This document shows, piece after piece, positions 44,197 to 51,895 of a DNA stretch of 64,000 nt (its first letter is position 1; every line of letters starts with the position of its first letter). The notes under the pieces are model-generated. The model did not search any database. It was given only the letters and a program-made list of their open reading frames with translations, and had not been told where the DNA came from. Source of the DNA: Streptomyces xanthophaeus. GTDB lineage: Bacteria; Actinomycetota; Actinomycetes; Streptomycetales; Streptomycetaceae. The DNA lies in contig NZ_JOFT01000018.1 in the NCBI RefSeq assembly GCF_000725805.1, positions 105,186 through 169,185 on the forward strand, written 5' to 3'. The position numbers and the translations under genes are program-made.

Positions 44197-45291
44197 TCAG
44201 CGCAACTGTTCGGTGAGCCGGCCGAGTTCGTGTGCGGTTCTGGACAACGGGAACCGGGACGCGTTCCGGTGGCCGGCGCTGCGGAGTTCTTCCAGGGCGC
44301 TGCGGTCCGAGGCCAGCCGGACCAGGGCGTCACGGGTGCGGCGGGGAGCGCCGGTGAAATCCAGCGGGAGGGCCGAGTCGCCCAGGGCGTCGGTCAGTCC
44401 CGGCACGGCCTGGTAGGCCACGGGCAGTCCGCAGGCCTGCGCCTCGACGGCCACGAGACCGAAGGCCTCCAGCTTGGCCGACGGGATCACCAGCAGGTCG
44501 TGCTCGGCGAACGCGGCCCACAGGTCCGGTCGGCTCAGCCACCCCAGGTAGCGGACGGCGGACGTGTCCATGGCCTGGGACAGGCTCTGGAACTCCCCAA
44601 GCGGTGAGGCCATGCTGAGCCGGATGCCCGGGGCCCCGGACACGGCCGTGACCAGTTCGGCAGCGCCCTTCTCCGGGGTCAGCCGGCCCGCGTACAGGAC
44701 GCGCAGATCACCCTCACGGGAGACCGTACGGGCGGGCGGACCGGTCAGGAGCCGGTCGGGGACGCCCCAGGGGACGTGGACGATGCGGGAGGCCTCGACC
44801 GGGGTCAGCAGGCGGAGCCGGTCGGCCATCGCGGCGGTCGGCACCACGATGGTGCGGGCGGCCGCGGCGACCTGCCCCAGGACGTCCAGCTGCGTGGGGA
44901 ACTCCTCGGCGAAGAGGAGGTCCGTGCCGTGCACGAGCGCGATCGCGGGGTGCTCCGGATACCCGCGCAGCAGCGCGGGAGCGGCTCCGAAGGCGAGGTG
45001 CTGCAGGTGGAGGACATCCTGCTCCCCCGGAGGGAAGTGCCGGGTCAGGGCACGGGTGAGCCGCTCGACGTAGGACCAGAACCCTGCCCCGTTCAGCTGC
45101 TTGCCCGGTACGTCGAGCAGCGTGGGCCGTGCTTGGCCGCCGGGGGCGGGACCGTCGTCCGGGCCGAGCATGAACGTACGGGCGGGCAGGGGTGCCGACG
45201 GTCCCAGGTAGAGGTCCTTGAGCAGCTCGACGCTGCCCCCGGGGCTGCCCCAGGGCAGGTCGAGGCCGGTCAGCACCTGTGTCCCGCTCAC
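44197..45291 (-). CDS. GT4-family glycosyltransferase
   Basis: This 364-residue protein starts at GTG 45291 in GTGA overlap with the previous gene; upstream in-frame ATGs belong to a shadow. It has GTPGGSV-like LPWGSPGGSVELLKDLYLGP, the HGTDLLF acceptor/nucleotide stretch, VLYAGRLTPEKGAAELV, and the nucleotide-binding ES(D/E)GLVxxEA-like LEAFGLVAVEAQACGLPV. Retaining GT-B enzymes of this family transfer sugars from NDP-sugars. The acceptor is unknown. It is the sixth gene of operon A. Confidence 0.85.
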   Translation of the reverse strand: MSGTQVLTGLDLPWGSPGGSVELLKDLYLGPSAPLPARTFMLGPDDGPAPGGQARPTLLDVPGKQLNGAGFWSYVERLTRALTRHFPPGEQDVLHLQHLAFGAAPALLRGYPEHPAIALVHGTDLLFAEEFPTQLDVLGQVAAAARTIVVPTAAMADRLRLLTPVEASRIVHVPWGVPDRLLTGPPARTVSREGDLRVLYAGRLTPEKGAAELVTAVSGAPGIRLSMASPLGEFQSLSQAMDTSAVRYLGWLSRPDLWAAFAEHDLLVIPSAKLEAFGLVAVEAQACGLPVAYQAVPGLTDALGDSALPLDFTGAPRRTRDALVRLASDRSALEELRSAGHRNASRFPLSRTAHELGRLTEQLR

Positions 45292-45815
45292 CGGAGCTCT
45301 TCGTACAGCCGCGAGATGTCGATCCCGCTCGTCCGGGTGTACTTGTGGCCGAGGTGCTGGTAGCTGGCGGCCGCACCGGCGGTGGACATGAAGACGATCT
45401 TCCCGAAGGGCATGAACGGGTAGACCCGGACCGGGCGGGCCACTCGGATCTCCAGGGTCCACCGGATGGCGTGGCCGACGTGTCCCAGCGGGGCGGACAC
45501 GTGCACCCAGATCCCCAGCGCGCCGAGGCTGCGGTCGCCGTTGATCATCTGCGCGTAGCGCTCGGAGTGGGTGCGCTCAAGGGTGACTCCGAGGTAGAGC
45601 TGTCCGGGCTGAAGCACCATGCCCTCGGTGGGGATGACGTGTTCGGTGACCCGGGTCGCGGCCGCCGCGTCCAGTTCGTCGCCCTCGCAGATCCGGATGC
45701 GGTCACCCAGGTGCCAGTCGTAGGCGTTCGGGGAGATGCGCTCCGGGTCGAAGGGCTCGATGGCGATGTCGCCGTCCCGCACGGCGGCGGCTATGGCTTC
45801 GCGGGTGAGGATCAC
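45288..45815 (-). CDS. dCTP deaminase-fold protein, paralogue 1
   Basis: This 175-residue protein starts at GTG 45815. The fold is recognisable from ISPNAYDWHLGD, LQPGQLYLGVTLE and RVYPFMPFGKIVF. Compared with E. coli Dcd as remembered (R110, S111, R115, E138), the loop reads GDRSLGALG, so the Arg, first Ser and second Arg positions are D94, R95 and A99; the Glu is kept as E122. On its own it should not have a normal Dcd site. It follows a paralogue with the reciprocal pattern, overlapping by 4 bp. Confidence 0.75.
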   Translation of the reverse strand: MILTREAIAAAVRDGDIAIEPFDPERISPNAYDWHLGDRIRICEGDELDAAAATRVTEHVIPTEGMVLQPGQLYLGVTLERTHSERYAQMINGDRSLGALGIWVHVSAPLGHVGHAIRWTLEIRVARPVRVYPFMPFGKIVFMSTAGAAASYQHLGHKYTRTSGIDISRLYEELR

Positions 45816-46342
45816 TTCGCGGACACCGCCACGTCACGCCAGTAGCGGGACTCCTGGGGGCCCGTGGCGGACTGGTACTTGCCTTCGTAGAGGTCGACCC
45901 GTCCCAGTGAGACGAAGAACATGATCTGACCGATCTTCATCCCGGGATAGACCCGCAGACGCCTGACCGGCGAGAGCATCAGGGTCCACTGCCCGTGGAA
46001 GCCGATGTCGCCGATCGGCGCGGTGATCTCCACGAACAGCCCGAGCCGGCCGACCGACGAGCGCCCGAACAGGAGCGGTACGTAGAGGTCTGACCCGACG
46101 CGCTCCACGGTGTGCCCGAGGTAGAGCTCTCCCGGCTCCAGGACGTAGCCCTCCTCCCCGATGGTGATCTCACGCGTCGGGTTCGGGAGGTAGGGGTCGA
46201 TCACGTCGCCGGTGTACGTGAGCAGCTTGTCTCCGAGGCAGACGTTGTAGCTGTTGGGGTTGACCTGGTCCGGGTGGAACGGCGAGATGGCGATGCGCCC
46301 GTCCTCTGCCGCGGCGCTGATCTCGGGGCCGGTGAGGATCAT
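45812..46342 (-). CDS. dCTP deaminase-fold protein, paralogue 2
   Basis: This 176-residue protein starts at ATG 46342. NPNSYNVCLGD, LEPGELYLGHTVE and VYPGMKIGQIMFF mark the Dcd/dUTPase-like fold. The catalytic loop GRSSVGRLG is complete (R94, S95, R99), but the position of the catalytic Glu is M122. Paralogue 1 has exactly the opposite defect at the same residue numbers. The family is trimeric with active sites between subunits. The gene overlaps its neighbours by 4 bp on both sides. Confidence 0.75.
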   Translation of the reverse strand: MILTGPEISAAAEDGRIAISPFHPDQVNPNSYNVCLGDKLLTYTGDVIDPYLPNPTREITIGEEGYVLEPGELYLGHTVERVGSDLYVPLLFGRSSVGRLGLFVEITAPIGDIGFHGQWTLMLSPVRRLRVYPGMKIGQIMFFVSLGRVDLYEGKYQSATGPQESRYWRDVAVSAK

Positions 46343-47349
46343 GCGGCGCTCCCCGCGGTACGGGGCTGCCCGGCGTCGAAGTCGAAGGCCACCCTGCCTT
46401 CGATGTCCAGTTCGCGGCACAGGCGGCGTACTCCGGAGAAGTCGGTCACGAGCAGTTCGGAGAGCTGCCCGGACCCGTCGCGCCTGCAGTCCTCGATGAT
46501 GTCCCTGGCCTTCGGTACTCCTGCGAACTCCAGCACCTTCAGCCACCAGTCGTAGTCCTCCGCGCAGAAGGCGTTGATACCGGAGGGCAGCGCCGCCACG
46601 AAGAAGTCCTGCTGTTCCCTGTTCAGATGGACGTAGACGTCCTTCATGATCTCGACCATGACCGGACCGTGCGCCGATTCGTCGCGCGCGTGGAGCCGTG
46701 CGATCAGGGAGTGCAGCGGCTGGACGGTGGTGTCCCCGGCCATCAGGTCGAGGAACGCGTTGACGCTGACCTCACCGACCGTGGTCCACAGCAGGTAGAG
46801 GATGTCCGCCTGCCAGCGCTCGGCGGACGCGTCCGCGGCTTCGTACAGCAGGCGGTTGGTGACCGGATGGGCGCCCTCGGGCTCGGCCTTGATCTGCCGT
46901 GCTTCCCGGGTGCGCTGCATGCCCAGCATGTGCATGTAGGTGTGCCACACCTCGTCGATGTGCGACTGCCGCACGATCTCCTTGACCTCGAAGCGGTCCA
47001 CGCCGGGGAACACCGCGTGGCCGAGCTTCTCGAAGGTCGGATTGACGACGTGTTCCTCCGCCGCGACGACGCGTTCGTTGTACGCGATCCAGCCGAGGGT
47101 GTTCACCGTGCGGCGCTTGCTCTCGGCGACGCTCCGGAAGTCGGGGTGCGCGCTGAACGGCATCAGGGACTCCGGGTAGTCCAGCAGTTCCGGGTCGTAC
47201 TCCTGTGCACCGGTGATCCGCTCCATGTCGGTCCGTACGGTGGCCCGCCTGGGCCAGGCCGCGGCGAGCCGGCGGAGGGTGCTGGGTCCCACCGACTCGT
47301 GGGTTTCCTCGATGGTTCTCAACACTCTGGACTCTTCCTTCCCTGTCAT
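46339..47349 (-). CDS. AurF-family diiron N-oxygenase
   Basis: This 336-residue protein starts at ATG 47349. All seven diiron ligands known for AurF can be placed with identical spacing: E98, E133, H136 (IDEVWH), E193, H220, E224 and H227 (ARDESAH). AurF and CmlI oxidise aryl amines to nitro groups through hydroxylamines; relatives also perform other N-oxygenations. Here it lies between an O-methyltransferase and dCTP-deaminase-fold genes, each with 4-bp overlap. The substrate is unknown. Confidence 0.88.
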   Translation of the reverse strand: MTGKEESRVLRTIEETHESVGPSTLRRLAAAWPRRATVRTDMERITGAQEYDPELLDYPESLMPFSAHPDFRSVAESKRRTVNTLGWIAYNERVVAAEEHVVNPTFEKLGHAVFPGVDRFEVKEIVRQSHIDEVWHTYMHMLGMQRTREARQIKAEPEGAHPVTNRLLYEAADASAERWQADILYLLWTTVGEVSVNAFLDLMAGDTTVQPLHSLIARLHARDESAHGPVMVEIMKDVYVHLNREQQDFFVAALPSGINAFCAEDYDWWLKVLEFAGVPKARDIIEDCRRDGSGQLSELLVTDFSGVRRLCRELDIEGRVAFDFDAGQPRTAGSAA

Positions 47350-48401
47350 CGGCCTTCACCGCTTCCCGCGGCTGCCGGGCGCGCCTCGATCGTCCGGTAC
47401 CCGTTGAACCCGACCGGATCGCCGATGCCCGTCAGGCGCAGGCCCGAGGCCTCCAGGAGTCGGGTGAACTCCTCTTCGGTCCGCTCCCGGCCACGGGTGA
47501 GGACCATCAGGTTGAGGTCGCTCACGGCGAGGAAGGGATCGGTGGTGGTGTCCACGACGGCGGGCGCGACGACCTCGACGACGAGGAGACGGGCCGCGTC
47601 GTCCATGGAACGGCGGCAGTTGCGCAGGATGCGCACGCACGCCTCGTCGTCCCAGTCGTGCAGGACGCTCTTGATCACGTAGAGGTCGCCGCCCCCGGGC
47701 ACCGATGCGAAGAAGTCCTGTGCCCTGACCTCGCACCGGTCCTCCACGCCGGCGGCGGCGAGGGCCGTGGGCGCGCCGGACACGCCCTCGGGGGTGTCCA
47801 CGAGGATGCCGCGCAGTGCGGGGTGGTGGCTCAGGATCCCGGCGAGCAGGGCGCCCGAGCCGCCGCCGACGTCCACGACCGTCTTCACGCCGTCGAAGTC
47901 GTACGAGCGGGCGAGGGCCCAGGACTCGGCGCTGCCGCTCACCGCCATCGCGGCATGGAACTCGGCGGACAGTTCGGGGTCGGAGGCGAAGTGGTCGAAG
48001 ACCGAGCCGCCCGTGACCGTCTCCACGGAGGGACGTCCGGTGTGCACCGAGTCGAGGAAACACCCCCAGGAGGCCCAGACCGCCTCGTCGAAGTAGGGCA
48101 TGAGCATGGGACGCACCGAACCGGGCACGTCCGAGCGCAGCGGCGCTCCGGCCGGGGTCAGCCGGAAGAGGCCGTCCTCGGCCTCTTCCACCAGGCCGAG
48201 GGAGGCGAGGCCGCGCAGGAGCCGGCGCAGGGACGGGGCGTGCGTGCCGGTGAGGTCCGCCAGGCCCTCCGTCGTGAGCGGCCGGTCCGCCAGCAGGTCG
48301 GGGAGCCGGAGGCGGGCTGCGGCATGGATCATCTGAGCGGGGATGAAGCCGAAGGCGAGACGGTAGAGGTGGGCCGCCGCCATCGGATCGCTGATCGTCA
48401 C
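47346..48401 (-). CDS. class I SAM-dependent O-methyltransferase (COMT-like)
   Basis: This 351-residue protein has an N-terminal winged-helix dimerisation domain (LRLPDLLADRPLTTEGLADLTG, given in two parts) and a C-terminal SAM fold. The latter has VVDVGGGSGALLAGIL and the catalytic region LHDWDDEACVRILRNCR. Members methylate phenolic or other hydroxyls in natural-product pathways. It overlaps the P450 and AurF genes by 4 bp. The substrate is unknown. Confidence 0.88.
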   Translation of the reverse strand: MTISDPMAAAHLYRLAFGFIPAQMIHAAARLRLPDLLADRPLTTEGLADLTGTHAPSLRRLLRGLASLGLVEEAEDGLFRLTPAGAPLRSDVPGSVRPMLMPYFDEAVWASWGCFLDSVHTGRPSVETVTGGSVFDHFASDPELSAEFHAAMAVSGSAESWALARSYDFDGVKTVVDVGGGSGALLAGILSHHPALRGILVDTPEGVSGAPTALAAAGVEDRCEVRAQDFFASVPGGGDLYVIKSVLHDWDDEACVRILRNCRRSMDDAARLLVVEVVAPAVVDTTTDPFLAVSDLNLMVLTRGRERTEEEFTRLLEASGLRLTGIGDPVGFNGYRTIEARPAAAGSGEGR

Positions 48402-49657
48402 GTACTACTCGTTTCAGGGAACACGGGCTCGAAGGAGATGGGGAGTGCGGTGAGGCCGCACAGGATGCTGATCTGTCGCCAGCGCAGTTCGTCCGGGTGC
48501 CCGGCCAGGGCAAGGCCGCGGAACCGTTCCAGCAGGGCGCCGAGGGCCGCCGTGGCGAGCATGCGCGCCAAGGGCGCACCGAGGCAGAAGTGGATGCCGT
48601 GCCCGAAGGCCAGGTGGGGGTTGTGCTCGCGGCGGACGTCGAGCGTGTCCGGGTCGGGGAAGACGGCGGGATCCCGATTGGCCAGGGACAGGCCGATGTT
48701 GACGACGGACCCCCGGGGGATGAGGGTCCGTCCGATGAGGGTGTCCTCGACCGCCACGCGCAAGGACGACTGCCCGGCGGAGCCTTCGTAGCGCAGCAGT
48801 TCCTCCACGGCGGCGGGGAGCAGCGACGGGTCTTCCTGGAGCAGGCGCAGCTGGCCGGGGTGCAGCAGCAGGCTCAGCAGTCCGTTGCCTATCAGGTTCG
48901 TGGTCGTCTCGTGCCCGGCGACCAGCAGCAGGACGGCCAGGCCGACGAGCTCGTCGTCGGTCAGGCTGTTGTCCTCCTCCTGGGCCGCTACGAGCGCGCT
49001 CAGCAGGTCGGGCTGCTGGTCGGGGGAGGCGTGGGAAGGGGACGCGTTGCGTACCTCCACGCGTTTGGCGGCGATCAGCCCGGTGAAGTACTGCCGCAGC
49101 CGACGGGAGCGCTCCTCCCGGGTACGCGGCCCGGTGACGGCGGACGTGGAGAGCATGCGCTGTGCCCAGGTGCGGAAGGCGTCCCGGTCCCCTGTCGGCA
49201 CTCCGAGCAGCTCGCAGATGATCAGTACCGGAAGCGGAAAGGCGAGGTCGGCGATGACGTCCGCACGGCCCGAGGGCCCGAGGCGGTCCAGGAATTCGCC
49301 CACGACCCGCTCGGCCTCGGGGGCCAGGGCCGCGATCCGGCGCCGGGTGAATCCGTGGGAGACCAGGCGGCGCAGCCGGGTGTGGTCCGGGGGGTCGTTG
49401 TTCGCCATCGGGGAGTACCCGTGGGGGGCGTCGACCGCGTGCTCCAGGCGGCGCGGGTCGTTGGAGAGTCCCGGTGAGCCCAGTGCCTGACGGGCCTCGG
49501 CGTAGCGGGAGATCAGCCAGTAGGAGAATCCGCTTTCCTCCTGCACGAAGCGCACCGGCGGCTGCGCGCGCATCATGCTGTGGACGGTCTCGGGTTCCGT
49601 GAGCAGCCGGTACGGGCTGAAATCGAGCAACGGAGCGAGATCCGGTGGTATTTGCAC
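48398..49657 (-). CDS. cytochrome P450, first gene of operon A
   Basis: This 419-residue protein starts at GTG 49657, 6 nt after an AGGGGG SD-like site. I-helix AGHETTT, K-helix EELLRY, and haem loop FGHGIHFCLGAPLAR with the proximal Cys are all present. It belongs to the bacterial CYP105/107-like class that hydroxylates or cross-links natural-product scaffolds. It is divergent from the LuxR regulator and heads the ten-gene operon. Confidence 0.9.
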   Translation of the reverse strand: MQIPPDLAPLLDFSPYRLLTEPETVHSMMRAQPPVRFVQEESGFSYWLISRYAEARQALGSPGLSNDPRRLEHAVDAPHGYSPMANNDPPDHTRLRRLVSHGFTRRRIAALAPEAERVVGEFLDRLGPSGRADVIADLAFPLPVLIICELLGVPTGDRDAFRTWAQRMLSTSAVTGPRTREERSRRLRQYFTGLIAAKRVEVRNASPSHASPDQQPDLLSALVAAQEEDNSLTDDELVGLAVLLLVAGHETTTNLIGNGLLSLLLHPGQLRLLQEDPSLLPAAVEELLRYEGSAGQSSLRVAVEDTLIGRTLIPRGSVVNIGLSLANRDPAVFPDPDTLDVRREHNPHLAFGHGIHFCLGAPLARMLATAALGALLERFRGLALAGHPDELRWRQISILCGLTALPISFEPVFPETSST

Positions 49658-49930
49658 CTGTACCCCCTGAACTGGCTGAGGGACCCACCCTCGCACCGGG
49701 GTGGGAAAGTGTCGTCCGTCCGCCGACCAGTCTTGCTTCCCAGACTGTGGGTTGAGAGCGGTGCGGGGCTTCCTCCTTCACGCCTCCGCTTGTCGTGTGC
49801 AACACCAGGTCATTGACTAGAACTTGTACTTGGATGTCGGTAGTCTCTGAAAGTGGTCCAGACCAGTCATGGCCGCCGATTCTTGTGCGGACCTGGCAGG
49901 ATTCATGCATTCATGGGGGAATGTCGCGCT
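49658..49930. promoter_or_regulatory. divergent promoter region, P450 operon / LuxR regulator
   Basis: This ~270-bp region separates the P450 start (minus) from the regulator start (plus). On the plus strand TTGACT near 49813 is a plausible -35 element for the regulator, although the -10 box is poor. No convincing palindrome or RiPP precursor frame was found. Open frames that cross it lack an SD and a Cys/Ser/Thr-rich core. Confidence 0.45.
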
Positions 49931-50623
49931 GTGGCAAATGAAATTGAGGCTGACTGTATCCGGGTCCTTCTATGTGACCCGAACCATCTGATGCGGGTCG
50001 GCCTGGCGAGCGTCCTGGAACGCGAACCGGACATCCGCATCGTCGGAGAGGCGCTGCACACGAGGGAAGTCGAGGTTGCGGTACGTGAACTGCGCCCGCA
50101 CGTCGCGCTGATCAGCCATGATCCGGATGCCATGGACGGCATCGCTATCGCAACGGCCCTGAGGAGAACGGTCGGCGTCGCCATGCCCGGCGTCCTCATG
50201 CTCAGCTCCGGGACCGAGGACGAGGAACTGCTCTCCGCCCTGCGCGGCGGAGTGAGGGGCCTGCTTCCGGGGAACTGCGACCCGCGGTCGATCCCCGGGG
50301 CCATCCGGGACATCGCGGGAGGCGCGATGGTGTTCAAGTCGCCGCCCGCGGTCCAGCTCATCAGACTTCTGCTCAACCGGTCGCCGCAGATGGCCCCCGC
50401 GACCTCCTCGCAGCTCTCGCTGCTCACCAGCCGGGAACGGGACGTGCTGTCGCTGGTGGCCAACGGCCACTCGAACCTGGTGATCGCCAAGATGCTGTCC
50501 CTCAGCGAAGCCACCGTCAAGTCGCACCTGTACCACCTGTGCCAGAAGCTGGGGCTGCGTGACCGCACCCAAGCGGTGATCCTGGCCTATGAGACGGGAC
50601 TGGTCAGAGCCTCCGCCGCCTGA
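49931..50623 (+). CDS. LuxR/NarL-family regulator with atypical receiver domain
   Basis: This ~230-residue protein is counted from GTG 49931, 10 nt after GGGGGA; ATG 49913 is an alternative. The receiver domain lacks the phospho-acceptor Asp: the usual DLRMPxMDG stretch reads SHDPDAMDG, with Ser at the Asp position. The C-terminal LuxR HTH is intact (LTSRERDVLSLVANGHSN, LSEATVKSHLYHLCQKLGL). It is the only regulator in the cluster and lies between the two minus-strand operons, so a cluster-situated, phosphorylation-independent activator is likely. Confidence 0.82.
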   Translation: MANEIEADCIRVLLCDPNHLMRVGLASVLEREPDIRIVGEALHTREVEVAVRELRPHVALISHDPDAMDGIAIATALRRTVGVAMPGVLMLSSGTEDEELLSALRGGVRGLLPGNCDPRSIPGAIRDIAGGAMVFKSPPAVQLIRLLLNRSPQMAPATSSQLSLLTSRERDVLSLVANGHSNLVIAKMLSLSEATVKSHLYHLCQKLGLRDRTQAVILAYETGLVRASAA

Positions 50624-50630
50624 CCGCCCG

Positions 50631-50670
50631 GGGTGGCTTCCGATGCCCGGACTGCCGGTGGAAGCCACCC
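50631..50670. terminator. hairpin between convergent regulator and FAD oxidoreductase genes
   Basis: Perfect 11-bp arms GGGTGGCTTCC (50631-50641) and GGAAGCCACCC (50660-50670) fill the 47-bp gap between two converging stop codons. It probably terminates both. Confidence 0.75.
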
Positions 50671-51846
50671 TCACCCCGCGGCCGGAATCAGCAGTGCCGG
50701 GTCGACGTGGCTCACCGCGACCGACAGGAAGGCCGCCGTGGAGGCGGCGTCGGAGGCGATCCACCGCGTGAAGTCCAGCCGTTCCGGGGTGACCTGGAGC
50801 CGTGCGCTGTCCAGAGCGGTCCGGTAGCGAGGTTCGAGGAGCCCGCGCTGCTCCGTCGCGTACCGCTCCAGGGCGCCGGCCGTCGCGAGGTCGTCGTGCA
50901 GCTGCGCCCCTACCGACCCGGCCAGGAGCGCAGCCTGCTCGAAGGCGTCACTGATCCCGGTTCCGGTGATCGAATCCTTGTGGCACGCCGCGTCCCCGAC
51001 CAGTGCCCAGCCGGGTCCGGTGCTCCTGCGGAAGAAGTTGAGCTGACTACCGGTGCCGCGCAGCCGCTCCACCCGCCGCGCCGAAGCGGCGCGGCCGACG
51101 AGGTCCGGGGCGGTGGACCGCAGGGCCTCCAGGTACGCCGCGGCGGGGTCACGTCGCGTCTCCCGGAACTCCTCCTGCGGGAAATAGGCTGCAACCAGGG
51201 TCAGTTCGTCATGCGTACCGACCACGCCTATCAGCCTCCCGGTCCGCTCGTACACCTCGAACTGCGCGGCCAGCCCTTCCCAGTAGCCGTAGTACACGCA
51301 GGTCCGCGGGGAGTCCTCGCGCACCACGCCGGCCCCGAAGTGCCCGGCCATCGTCGAGCGCATGCCGTCGGCGCCGACCACCAGCCGGGCCCGGACCCGG
51401 CCGGTGGAGCCCGAGGCCGCCCGCCACGTCACTCCCGTCACCCGGCCGCCCTCGGCCAGTACGCCGGTCACGGTGCATCCCTCACGGAACTCGGCCCCGG
51501 ACTCGACGGCGGCATCGATCAGGAGGCTGTCGAGGACGAAGCGGCGCGGCGCGTACACCGCGTCGATCCCCTCCTCGACCGGGACGGGTCCCTCCAGCCT
51601 CAGGTCCCCGAGCGTGTACGAGATCCGGCGCACCGGCGGGCAGCCCGTTTCCGCCAGCCGGCCGAGCAGCCCCCACCGGTCGAGCAGTCGCAGACCGGGC
51701 CGGTGGATGTGCTGGGTGGACAGGGTGTCGCTCGGGAACCGCATCCGGTCCAGGAGGAGGACCCGGTAGCCGGCCCGGGCGAAGAGCATCGCCGTCGAGG
51801 CCCCCGCGCTGCGGGCGCCCACGACCACGACATCGTAGAGATCCAT
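50671..51846 (-). CDS. FAD-dependent oxidoreductase (geranylgeranyl reductase/monooxygenase-like)
   Basis: This 391-residue flavoprotein starts at ATG 51846. The FAD-binding VVVGARSAGASTAMLFARAG is a variant GxGxxG, and the second motif is GWALVGDAACHKDSITGTGISDAFEQA. This layout fits the geranylgeranyl-reductase/halogenase/hydroxylase group. It has no visible WxWxIP halogenase signature. It sits 49 bp downstream of the SagB gene, so it may finish or modify the azole product. Confidence 0.82.
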   Translation of the reverse strand: MDLYDVVVVGARSAGASTAMLFARAGYRVLLLDRMRFPSDTLSTQHIHRPGLRLLDRWGLLGRLAETGCPPVRRISYTLGDLRLEGPVPVEEGIDAVYAPRRFVLDSLLIDAAVESGAEFREGCTVTGVLAEGGRVTGVTWRAASGSTGRVRARLVVGADGMRSTMAGHFGAGVVREDSPRTCVYYGYWEGLAAQFEVYERTGRLIGVVGTHDELTLVAAYFPQEEFRETRRDPAAAYLEALRSTAPDLVGRAASARRVERLRGTGSQLNFFRRSTGPGWALVGDAACHKDSITGTGISDAFEQAALLAGSVGAQLHDDLATAGALERYATEQRGLLEPRYRTALDSARLQVTPERLDFTRWIASDAASTAAFLSVAVSHVDPALLIPAAG

Positions 51847-51895
51847 CGGTCGGTGTGTCCTTCCGTCTGCCAGGAGCAGGGTTCGGTCTTCGTGC

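Noticed and set aside
49658..49930. Possible RiPP precursor on the minus strand upstream of the P450
   Set aside because: Open frames there lack a suitable SD and stop after a core; they run on into the P450 gene in a wrong frame.
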